31,127 nt of DNA, taken from the NCBI RefSeq assembly GCF_052115865.1, contig NZ_JBQKME010000017.1, positions 1-31,127 of the forward strand. Reading direction: 5' to 3'. The stretch comes from Fundicoccus_A sp052115865 (GTDB taxonomy: Bacteria; Bacillota; Bacilli; Lactobacillales; Aerococcaceae). Numbering within the stretch: the first letter of the stretch is position 1; each line of letters starts with the position of its first letter. Of the stretch, positions 16,442-22,691 are shown in pieces. The translations under genes were made by a program, and so were the position numbers. A model generated the notes under the pieces. The model made no database searches, had not been told where the DNA came from, and saw only the letters and a list, made by a program, of their open reading frames with translations.

Positions 16442-16835
16442 ATTGACGCCATCGGGTGGTTCTGGGCATGTTATTCCCACTCTTAAGTATGGGGAGAATG
16501 GCTTAATGCTCCCTAAGCCATTCGAAAGAGATATTTATTTGTTTTCCACACATATTGCTGGGACGAGTTATGTAATGGGGATAAAGGATTTAGAGCCCAG
16601 CTTAAATGTAGACGACCGTTTGAAGTTTTATCGCGAACCTGATAACCCATATGATAAAGAAGCCATTGTTGTGAAAAACCAGTATGGAGTGAAGTTAGGC
16701 TATATTCCCCGCAAGGACAATGTTATTTTTGCCCGCTTAATGGATGCCGGCAAATTATTGTTTGGGAAGATTAAGTCAAAAGAATTTCAGGGGGAATATT
16801 TGTTCATTAGGGTTGATATCTATTTGAATGAATGA
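16434..16835 (+). CDS. HIRAN-domain protein
   Basis: A 133-residue protein that is nearly all HIRAN domain (about residues 33-130): DIYLFSTHIAGTSYVMG, then DRLKFYREPDNPYDKEAIVV, then KLGYIPRKDNVIFARLMDAGKLLFGKI. In eukaryotic HLTF/Rad5 the domain binds 3' DNA ends at stalled forks; bacterial stand-alone versions are poorly characterised. ATG 16434 is chosen because AGGTGA ends 5 nt before it; GTG 16425 lies within that site. It overlaps the J-like gene by 8 nt. No helicase or nuclease domain is attached. GATATTTATT occurs inside the gene at 16530. Confidence 0.82.
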   Translation: MSELTPSGGSGHVIPTLKYGENGLMLPKPFERDIYLFSTHIAGTSYVMGIKDLEPSLNVDDRLKFYREPDNPYDKEAIVVKNQYGVKLGYIPRKDNVIFARLMDAGKLLFGKIKSKEFQGEYLFIRVDIYLNE

Positions 16836-16860
16836 TGGTAGTGTCGGCTTATTTAGCAGT

Positions 16861-16966
16861 GATATTTATTTAAAAAATAGCTTGTATTTTTGATGAAACG
16901 TGTTATAATGTTACGGTATGTCTATGAGCATACATGGGTGGGAGGAGCTTGTGCTCCATGTACCAC
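16861..16966 (+). promoter_or_regulatory. rplK promoter and leader with L1-binding-like element
   Basis: GATATTTATT (16861-16870) is followed by TTGTAT (16882-16887), 16 bp, then TATAAT (16904-16909) with extended TG. The leader folds as GTATG/CATAC (16916-16933), then GGGTGGGAGGAGC-TTGT-GCTCC ... CCAC (16936-16966). A GTGGGAGG...CCAC fold resembles the 23S rRNA site of ribosomal protein L1, which in many bacteria feeds back on the L11-L1 operon. Confidence 0.7.
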
Positions 16967-16999
16967 ATCACGAACTAAAATTTTAAGGAGGAATGTTTC

Positions 17000-17425
17000 G
17001 TGGCTAAAAAACTAATGACGCAAGTTAAATTGCAAATTCCAGCGGGACAAGCAAGTCCAGCTCCACCGGTTGGTCCAGCGTTGGGTCAAGCAGGGGTTAA
17101 CATTATGCAATTTACAAAAGAATTTAACGCAAGAACTCAAGATCAAATGGGTATGATTATCCCGGTTGTAATTGATGTGTTTGAAGACCGTTCATTTACA
17201 TTCATTACTAAAACACCGCCAGCACCAATTTTGTTGAAAAAAGCAGCTAACTTACAAAAAGCTTCTGGTCAACCAAATAAAAATAAAGTTGGTACTGTAA
17301 CGCGCGCACAAGTACAAGAAATTGCTGAAACTAAAATGCAAGACTTAAACGCAGCCGATGTAGAAGCTGCAATGCGTATGATTGAAGGTACTGCTCGTTC
17401 TATGGGAATTACCGTTCAAGACTAA
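17000..17425 (+). CDS. rplK: 50S ribosomal protein L11 (uL11)
   Basis: Component of the GTPase-associated centre that binds 23S rRNA. The 141-residue length is exact for the family. It opens AKKLMTQVKLQIPAGQASPAPPVGPALGQAGVNIMQF, containing the proline-rich PAPPVGPALGQ signature, and ends MIEGTARSMGITVQD. GTG 17000 follows AAGGAGGAATGTTTC. It is first in an L11-L1 operon, 83 nt before rplA, with a second L1-like element between them. Confidence 0.98.
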   Translation: MAKKLMTQVKLQIPAGQASPAPPVGPALGQAGVNIMQFTKEFNARTQDQMGMIIPVVIDVFEDRSFTFITKTPPAPILLKKAANLQKASGQPNKNKVGTVTRAQVQEIAETKMQDLNAADVEAAMRMIEGTARSMGITVQD

Positions 17426-17442
17426 GCATACCGCAGCTTCTC

Positions 17443-17487
17443 GCCCCGTTTTCTATCGGGGGTGGGAGGTTTATCCGCTAACACCAC
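17443..17487 (+). promoter_or_regulatory. Second L1-binding-like element between rplK and rplA
   Basis: CCCCG (17444-17448) pairs with CGGGG after an 8-nt loop, then GGTGGGAGG (17461-17469) ... CACCAC (17482-17487) forms the L1-site-like motif just upstream of the rplA ribosome binding site. A repressor role for L1 is inferred from the known L1 operon logic. Confidence 0.55.
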
Positions 17488-17508
17488 AAATATAGGAGGA
17501 ATATAAAA

Positions 17509-18198
17509 ATGGCTAAGAAAAGCAAAAAATTTCAAGCAGCACTTGAAAAAGTTGATCGCACAAAACGCTATGATGTAACAGAAGCAGTTGCCTTAGCGAA
17601 AGAAATCGACTTCGCAAACTTTGATGCAACGATCGAAGTTTCTTATAACTTAAATATTGATGTTAAAAAAGCAGACCAACAAATTCGTGGAGCAATGGTA
17701 TTGCCACACGGAACTGGTAAAACGCAAACTGTGGTTGTTATCGCTCGTGGCGAAAAAGCCGCTGAAGCTGAAGCAGCAGGTGCAGATTATGTTGGTGAAC
17801 AAGAATTAATCGAAAAAATCAACGGTGGTTGGTTAGAATTCGACGTAATGGTTGCTACACCTGACATGATGGGTCAAGTAGGTCGTCTAGGACGTGTCTT
17901 AGGACCAAAAGGTTTAATGCCTAACCCTAAAACAGGAACTGTTACAATGGATGTAACTAAAGCTGTTAATGATATTAAAGCAGGTCAAGTAACTTACCGT
18001 GCAGATAAAGCAGGTATTGTGAACGTGCCAATCGGTAAAGTATCTTTTGAAGAAGCTCAATTAGTTGAAAACTTCAAAGCTTTACATGAACAAATCATGC
18101 GTGTTAAACCAGCAACGGCTAAAGGTGTATATATTACAAACTTAGCACTAAGCTCAACTCTTGGGCCTGGTATCAAAATCGACACAGCTACTATTTAA
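17509..18198 (+). CDS. rplA: 50S ribosomal protein L1 (uL1)
   Basis: L1-stalk protein; also the classical translational repressor of its own operon. The 229-residue product has two-domain L1 hallmarks: AKKSKKFQAALEKVDRTKRYDVTEAVALAKE, GTGKTQTVVVIARGEKA, and GRLGRVLGPKGLMPNPKTGTVTMDVTKAV (the near-invariant RNA-binding segment). It ends SSTLGPGIKIDTATI. AGGAGG precedes ATG 17509. Confidence 0.98.
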   Translation: MAKKSKKFQAALEKVDRTKRYDVTEAVALAKEIDFANFDATIEVSYNLNIDVKKADQQIRGAMVLPHGTGKTQTVVVIARGEKAAEAEAAGADYVGEQELIEKINGGWLEFDVMVATPDMMGQVGRLGRVLGPKGLMPNPKTGTVTMDVTKAVNDIKAGQVTYRADKAGIVNVPIGKVSFEEAQLVENFKALHEQIMRVKPATAKGVYITNLALSSTLGPGIKIDTATI

Positions 18199-18212
18199 TT
18201 AAAAAATAATTC

Positions 18213-18241
18213 TTGACAATACAAGATTTATTAACTAATAT
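18213..18241 (+). promoter_or_regulatory. Promoter of rplJ-rplL
   Basis: TTGACA (18213-18218), a 17-bp spacer and TAATAT (18236-18241), about 165 nt before rplJ. Confidence 0.82.
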
Positions 18242-18254
18242 ATATATGTTTTAA

Positions 18255-18366
18255 ACGACCGCAGACAGTAAGTGGCAAATGCCTTAATTTCTTACCGAGG
18301 AAGTTCCTAATGATTACTATTTGGAAGCTATCTCTATGTCTATGGTGACATAGAGATTTTTTATTT
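18255..18366 (+). promoter_or_regulatory. L10 leader with attenuator hairpin
   Basis: The long rplJ leader holds a folded region (AGACAGTAAGTGGC ... GCC ... TTCTTACCGAGG ... GGAAGC) of the kind bound by the L10-(L12)4 complex. A perfect 11-bp hairpin ATCTCTATGTC (18330-18340)/GACATAGAGAT (18347-18357) with T6 then follows. This is the Firmicutes L10-leader arrangement, in which L10 binding promotes termination. Confidence 0.82.
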
Positions 18367-18405
18367 TAAAAAATCTCTAACAATCAAATGGTGGAGGTGA
18401 ACTAA

Positions 18406-18915
18406 GTGCCAAAAGATGTTGTAATTGCTAAAAAACAAGATGAAGTAACACAAATTGCAGAAGAAATCAGAACAGCTGCAACGGTTGTTGTAGTTGACTA
18501 CTTAGGTCTGACTGTTTCTGAAGTAACTGACCTAAGAAAACAATTACGTGATAACAACGCACAAATGAAAGTTGTTAAAAATACCATCTTACGTCGTGCA
18601 GCTGCTGAAGCAGAAGCTGAAGGACTATTAGAATCATTCGTAGGACCTACAGCGATTGTATTCAGTACGGAAGACGCGGTTGCACCAGCTAAAATTGTTT
18701 CTAAATTTGCTGAAAAAGCAGACGAATTAACAATTAAAGGTGGTATGATCGAAGGTAAGGTAGCAACAGTTGATCAAGTGAATGAATTGGCTAAACTACC
18801 AGATCGCGATGGATTATTATCTATGTTACTTTCTGTATTACAAGCTCCTGTCCGCAATGTTGCGTACGCAGTTAAAGCTGTCGCTGAAAAAGACGAAACA
18901 GACGATGTTGCTTAA
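18406..18915 (+). CDS. rplJ: 50S ribosomal protein L10 (uL10)
   Basis: Base of the ribosomal stalk; binds L7/L12 dimers. The 169-residue product has N-terminal IAEEIRTAATVVVVDYLGLTVSEVTDLRKQLRDNNAQMKVVKNTILRRA, central GLLESFVGPTAIVFS and a C-terminal amphipathic helix (LLSMLLSVLQAPVRNVAYAVKAVAEK) that binds L12. GTG 18406 follows GGTGGAGGTGAACTAA. The leader upstream supports autoregulation. rplL follows after 51 nt. Confidence 0.97.
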   Translation: MPKDVVIAKKQDEVTQIAEEIRTAATVVVVDYLGLTVSEVTDLRKQLRDNNAQMKVVKNTILRRAAAEAEAEGLLESFVGPTAIVFSTEDAVAPAKIVSKFAEKADELTIKGGMIEGKVATVDQVNELAKLPDRDGLLSMLLSVLQAPVRNVAYAVKAVAEKDETDDVA

Positions 18916-18966
18916 AACATCACTTTATACAAATAAATATATCATCATATAACGGAGGAAAAAATA

Positions 18967-19335
18967 ATGGCTTTAAATATCGAAAATATTATTGCTGAAA
19001 TTAAAGAAGCAACAATTTTAGAATTAAACGACTTAGTAAAAGCAATTGAAGAAGAATTTGGCGTAACGGCAGCAGCTCCAGTAGCAGTAGCAGGTGGAGC
19101 AGCAGAAGCAGCAGCTGAAGAACAAACTGAATTTACAGTTGAATTAACAGATGCTGGTGCAGCTAAGATTAAAGTAATCAAAGTTGTTCGTGAAGCAACT
19201 GGTTTAGGTCTTAAAGAAGCTAAAGCTTTAGTTGACGAAGCTCCTAAAGCAATTAAAGAAGGCATCTCTAAAGAAGAAGCTGAAGAATTAAAAGCTAAAA
19301 TTGAAGAAGTTGGCGGGGTTGTTGAAGTTAAATAA
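18967..19335 (+). CDS. rplL: 50S ribosomal protein L7/L12 (bL12)
   Basis: Multicopy stalk protein that recruits translation factors. In the 122-residue product the N-terminal dimerisation helix (IENIIAEIKEATILELNDLVKAIEEEFGV) is followed by an Ala-rich hinge (AAAPVAVAGGAAEAAAEEQ) and the C-terminal domain with KIKVIKVVREATGLGLKEAKALVDEAPKAIKEG. CGGAGG precedes ATG 18967. In most Firmicutes ybxB and rpoB follow directly; here a terminator and a repeat array intervene. Confidence 0.98.
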   Translation: MALNIENIIAEIKEATILELNDLVKAIEEEFGVTAAAPVAVAGGAAEAAAEEQTEFTVELTDAGAAKIKVIKVVREATGLGLKEAKALVDEAPKAIKEGISKEEAEELKAKIEEVGGVVEVK

Positions 19336-19361
19336 TAACTTCAACCTTGTTAACACCAAAG

Positions 19362-19390
19362 CACTCACCTTTCGGGGTGGGTGTTTTTTT
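19362..19390 (+). terminator. rplJL terminator
   Basis: CACTCACC (19362-19369) pairs with GGTGGGTG (19376-19383, one G-U) around TTTCGG and is followed by T7. Confidence 0.85.
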
Positions 19391-19421
19391 GTGGGGTTAG
19401 CGGGGGTGAATGTTTCTATTT

Positions 19422-19710
19422 GGCATATCCGTTTAATTATATGCCCGCGCAAGCCTCTCCCCGGCATATCCATTTAATTATATGCCCGCGCGAGTAGCTC
19501 CCTGGCATATGCGTTTAATTATATGCCCGCGCGAGCCTCTCCCTGGCATATTCGTTTAATTATATGCCCGCGCGAGCCTCTCCCTGGCATATCCATTTAA
19601 TTATATGCCTGCGCGAGCTGCTCCCTGGCATATCTGTTTAATTAAGTGCCGGTACGAGCCTCTCCCTGGCATATCCGTTTAATTATATGCCCGCGCACGC
19701 AACTCCATCT
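19422..19710. repeat. Tandem array of seven 41-bp repeats carrying palindromes
   Basis: Units start at 19422, 19463, 19504, 19545, 19586, 19627 and 19668, each 41 bp (the last is incomplete). Each has GGCATAT, then an AT block with TTTAATT, then ATATGCC, then CGCGCGAGCCTCTCCCT. GGCATAT and ATATGCC form a 7-bp hairpin within a unit; ATATGCC can equally pair with the GGCATAT of the next unit. Small changes are scattered: CC/TC/GC after GGCATAT, and an AAGTGCC variant in unit 6. The array lies between the rplL terminator and the HAD gene terminator, and so is probably untranscribed. Confidence 0.93.
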
Positions 19711-19721
19711 CGATTTCTTAT

Positions 19722-19755
19722 AAAAAAAGACTGCCATTCGTTCAAAATGGCAGTC
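19722..19755 (-). terminator. Terminator of the HAD phosphatase gene
   Basis: GACTGCCATT (19729-19738) and AATGGCAGTC (19746-19755) form a perfect 10-bp stem. The A7 run on the plus strand (19722-19728) gives the U-tract for the minus-strand transcript. Confidence 0.85.
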
Positions 19756-19768
19756 GCATTAGTGGTAT

Positions 19769-20632
19769 TTATTTGGTTTGGTTTGCAATGATTTGATCTA
19801 TTACTTGGGCAACGCCATCTTCTTCGTTTGATGGGGCTAGGTAACGGGCGGAGTCTTTGATGAAATCGACACCGTTGGTCATGGCGTAGCTGTGGCCAAC
19901 CATTTTAATCATGGAACGGTCGTTAAGTGAGTCGCCGATGGCAGCTACTTCTTCCATGCTGTAATCTTGTTGTGCCACATATTTTTCAACAGCTAAGCCT
20001 TTTTGTGCTTTGATGTGGGTGATTTCTAAGTTATCAAAGTTAGATGATGTGACATCGAGTGTTGGTGAAGCTTCAATAGAGTTACGGGTTTGTTTCAGTT
20101 TTTCTAAGTCATCACTAAAGAACATGGTTTTATAAACAACTGGTAGTTGCTTTGTATTGATTTCGCTTAAAGGTTTAATTTCGCGAACTATTGAAGAAAG
20201 TTGCGCTTCGGTGATATCTTCATTTCCTTTATCATGATCAACAGCAGCTTTACTTAAGAAACGTTTCATGCGTTTGACATAATTTTCATAATCTGACACA
20301 TAAAAACCTTTATCCGCAATAACGGTTGCGTTGATATCAGGATCATCTAAATAAGTTAAAATTGAAACGAAGTCTTCAGCTTCAATAGGTTGTGTTTGCA
20401 AAACTGTTCCTTCGTCATCGTGAATAACGGCACCGTTTAGATTGATCATCCGACATTTGATATTATGTGCCGCTAACAATTGATGTGCAGAATAATATTC
20501 ACGACCGGTTGCTACCATAAATTCCACGCCACTATCTTGAAGAGCTCTAATCGCTTCTGCTGTACGATCACTAATTACATGGTGTTCATTTAACAAAGTT
20601 CCATCTAAATCAGAAACAAAAAGCTTAATCAT
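19769..20632 (-). CDS. Cof-type HAD phosphatase
   Basis: Cytoplasmic sugar-phosphate or nucleotide phosphatase of the HAD IIB (Cof) group. In the 287-residue product motif I is VSDLDGTLL (nucleophile D8, D10), motif II VATGRE, motif III K211 (HIKAQKGLAVEKY) and motif IV IGDSLNDRSMI (233-238). The alpha/beta cap lies between. GTTGGAGGTTGAGGA precedes ATG 20632. It is divergent from manA, whose product class (hexose phosphates) is a plausible substrate group. The stop codon reads into TAAATACCACT, a diverged form of the recurring gene-end motif. Confidence 0.92.
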   Translation of the reverse strand: MIKLFVSDLDGTLLNEHHVISDRTAEAIRALQDSGVEFMVATGREYYSAHQLLAAHNIKCRMINLNGAVIHDDEGTVLQTQPIEAEDFVSILTYLDDPDINATVIADKGFYVSDYENYVKRMKRFLSKAAVDHDKGNEDITEAQLSSIVREIKPLSEINTKQLPVVYKTMFFSDDLEKLKQTRNSIEASPTLDVTSSNFDNLEITHIKAQKGLAVEKYVAQQDYSMEEVAAIGDSLNDRSMIKMVGHSYAMTNGVDFIKDSARYLAPSNEEDGVAQVIDQIIANQTK

Positions 20633-20705
20633 TCCTCAACCTCCAACAAAATTTGTTATACTTAGTGTATCATACTTTATAGAAAGAAAGATATTGATAA
20701 AATTA

Positions 20706-20719
20706 ACTAAACGCTTACA
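20706..20719 (+). promoter_or_regulatory. cre-like box before manA
   Basis: ACTAAACGCTTACA matches the CcpA consensus TGWAARCGYTWNCW at 12 of 14 positions and lies 13 nt before the manA start. It has the same pattern of mismatches as the amylase box. Confidence 0.6.
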
Positions 20720-20732
20720 GAGAGGGATTATT

Positions 20733-21707
20733 ATGCAACCAATATTTTTAAAAGCAGTTTTACAAGATAAAATTTGGGGAGGTAGCAAATTATACACCCA
20801 TTTTGGATTGGACTTACCTAGCCAAACGATTGGAGAAGCTTGGTCTATCAGTGCCCATCCAAATGGAGTATCCGAAGTTATTTCGCCCGCAGAGTTCGCC
20901 GGTATGGGATTGGATGAGTTATACCAAAGTCAACCGGAATTATTTGGAGGCGTAACGGAAGAACGTTTTCCGCTATTAACAAAAATCTTAGATGCGAATC
21001 AAAACTTATCTGTCCAAGTTCATCCAGATGACAAATACGGTTTGGAGCATGAAGGCGAACTAGGGAAAACAGAATGCTGGTATATCATCTCGGCTGATCC
21101 AGGATCAAAAATTATTTATGGTCATAATGCCCAAACGCCAGAAGAATTCTCTGCCATGGTCGAAGAAGGCCGCTGGGATGACCTCCTAAGAGAAGTGCCA
21201 GTTAAAGACGGTGATTTCTTTTATGTACCGCACGGCACGATTCACGCCATTGGTGCAGGGATTGTCATTTTAGAAACGCAACAAAACTCAGATACCACCT
21301 ACCGCGTTTACGATTATGGACGTACCGATGCCCAAGGTAACGAACGTGACCTACACATCCAGCAATCACTTGATGTTACCCAATTCCCTCATCAAGACCC
21401 TCAAGTAAATATCACTGAAGATGACCAAGATGGCGGTAAAGTTGTCCATTATTTAACCAACGAATACTTCAGTGTTTACAAATGGGATTTAAAAAAATCG
21501 CTAACGGTTGACCTGCCAAAGGAATATTACTTAGCAACTGTCATTACCGGTGAAGGTGAAATGGAAATAGATGGTAAAGTTTATCCTTTACATCTCGCAG
21601 ATTCTTTCATTTTACCATCAGACATTCAATCCGTGACTTTAAGAGGAGATTTGGAAATTATTGTTTCTAATCCTGAAACGGTCGCATCTAAGAAAGAATT
21701 GGTTTAA
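20733..21707 (+). CDS. manA: Mannose-6-phosphate isomerase, class I
   Basis: Zinc enzyme interconverting mannose-6-phosphate and fructose-6-phosphate. ATG 20733 is chosen because AGAGAGGGA lies 6 nt upstream; the in-frame TTG at 20694 has no such site and would cover the cre-like box. The 324-residue protein shows the metal and active-site motifs SVQVHPDDKYG (residues 93-103), GKTECWYI (E114), VPHGTIHAIGAG and ILETQQNSDTTYRVYDYGR. This is the short Firmicutes ManA form. The stop codon overlaps the next start (TAATG), so it is coupled to the methyltransferase. Confidence 0.95.
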   Translation: MQPIFLKAVLQDKIWGGSKLYTHFGLDLPSQTIGEAWSISAHPNGVSEVISPAEFAGMGLDELYQSQPELFGGVTEERFPLLTKILDANQNLSVQVHPDDKYGLEHEGELGKTECWYIISADPGSKIIYGHNAQTPEEFSAMVEEGRWDDLLREVPVKDGDFFYVPHGTIHAIGAGIVILETQQNSDTTYRVYDYGRTDAQGNERDLHIQQSLDVTQFPHQDPQVNITEDDQDGGKVVHYLTNEYFSVYKWDLKKSLTVDLPKEYYLATVITGEGEMEIDGKVYPLHLADSFILPSDIQSVTLRGDLEIIVSNPETVASKKELV

Positions 21708-22315
21708 TGGGCGAACAATATTTTACACGGATTCCTACAAGCGAAGATCGGCAAAATGAATTTACCGTAGAAGTAGCGGGTTATCCCCTAAAGTTTATTA
21801 CATCAGAGGGTGTCTTTTCTAAAAACAGAGTGGACTACGGTTCGAAGTTTTTAGTCGAAAGTTTTATTGACCTCGCACAAGTAAAAGAAGGACAAGGAAT
21901 TTTAGAATTTGGAAGTGGCTATGGAGCCATGTTGATTCCGTTAGCAAAAGCCTACGACAAGCATTCATTAAAAGGATTTGAAGTGAATGAACGTGCGTAT
22001 GCCTTAGCCCTTAAAAATGCAACATTAAATCAGGTTCAAGCTGAATTTGTTTTAGCTGACATTATGACAGTTTCGGTTGATAATGAAGCAGCAGATTTTG
22101 TTTTAACCAATCCCCCAATCAGAGCGGGAAAAGCAGTGATCCGTCATTTTGTTGACCAAGCCTTCAAGGCGCTAAAAACTGAAGGGGAACTTTGGCTAGT
22201 CATTCAAAAGAAACAAGGTGCTCCTTCGATGCAAAGCTATATGGAGACTGTTTTTGGGAATGTTGAGAAACTAAAACAAGACAAAGGCTATTGGATCTTA
22301 AAGAGCCAAAAATAA
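21707..22315 (+). CDS. ybxB: YbxB-like class I SAM methyltransferase (RsmC-type domain)
   Basis: Probable rRNA guanine-N2 methyltransferase. In the 202-residue product the SAM loop is ILEFGSGYGAML (65-76) and the catalytic motif NPPIRAGK (135-142), which in RsmC/RlmG-type enzymes marks base methylation. The gene is typically found between rplL and rpoB in Firmicutes, and it still precedes rpoB here, which supports the ybxB assignment. Its start overlaps the manA stop by one base, an arrangement that must be secondary. The exact modified nucleotide is not known from sequence. Confidence 0.88.
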   Translation: MGEQYFTRIPTSEDRQNEFTVEVAGYPLKFITSEGVFSKNRVDYGSKFLVESFIDLAQVKEGQGILEFGSGYGAMLIPLAKAYDKHSLKGFEVNERAYALALKNATLNQVQAEFVLADIMTVSVDNEAADFVLTNPPIRAGKAVIRHFVDQAFKALKTEGELWLVIQKKQGAPSMQSYMETVFGNVEKLKQDKGYWILKSQK

Positions 22316-22329
22316 ATAATGTTTCATTT

Positions 22330-22409
22330 AATCCGACTGTTTAACACTAGCTAAAGATGCCGTAAGAAAAAACGACGACTTTGCTATCAATTAATTAGTC
22401 GGATTTTTG
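22330..22409 (+). terminator. Terminator-like stem after the methyltransferase gene
   Basis: AATCCGACT (22330-22338) pairs perfectly with AGTCGGATT (22397-22405), followed by TTTTG. The loop is long (about 58 nt), which lowers confidence. Confidence 0.5.
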
Positions 22410-22435
22410 TTGTGCGAATTTTTGATAAAGAAAGC

Positions 22436-22464
22436 TTGACAAAGCGAGTCTAATTTAGTAGAAT
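22436..22464 (+). promoter_or_regulatory. rpoB-rpoC promoter
   Basis: Consensus TTGACA (22436-22441), a 17-bp spacer and TAGAAT (22459-22464), about 228 nt before the rpoB start. Confidence 0.85.
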
Positions 22465-22494
22465 TCTTAGTTACAAGAGTTATGTCGTGAATAT

Positions 22495-22586
22495 AGGTGG
22501 GACTTGAAATATTGTCCGAGTCCATCCGCTAAATAGAACAAAAGTGTTGAGGAAGCGAAAAAGGTCTCAATCTTTTGTCTTTTTTA
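22495..22586 (+). promoter_or_regulatory. rpoB leader with probable attenuator
   Basis: An upstream fold (GGTGGGACT ... AGTCCATCC, imperfect) is followed by a strong hairpin: ACAAAAGTGTTGAG (22538-22551) with CTCAATCTTTTGT (22566-22578) and then CTTTTTTATT. That is an intrinsic terminator inside the leader, between promoter and gene. The remaining leader to 22691 holds GGGGATATTTATT at 22647 and the ribosome binding site. Confidence 0.65.
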
Positions 22587-22691
22587 TTGCCCAAAAACAT
22601 AGTAAAAGTGGATTCTTAATAAAAACTTATACATTTGCGTGTAATGGGGATATTTATTCGAAAAACTCAAATATTTTAAGGGGTGAAGAGC

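Noticed and set aside
19422..19710. CRISPR array
   Set aside because: Period is short (41 bp) and the would-be spacers (CGCGCGAGCCTCTCCCT) are nearly identical between units, so these are plain tandem repeats. No cas genes are near.
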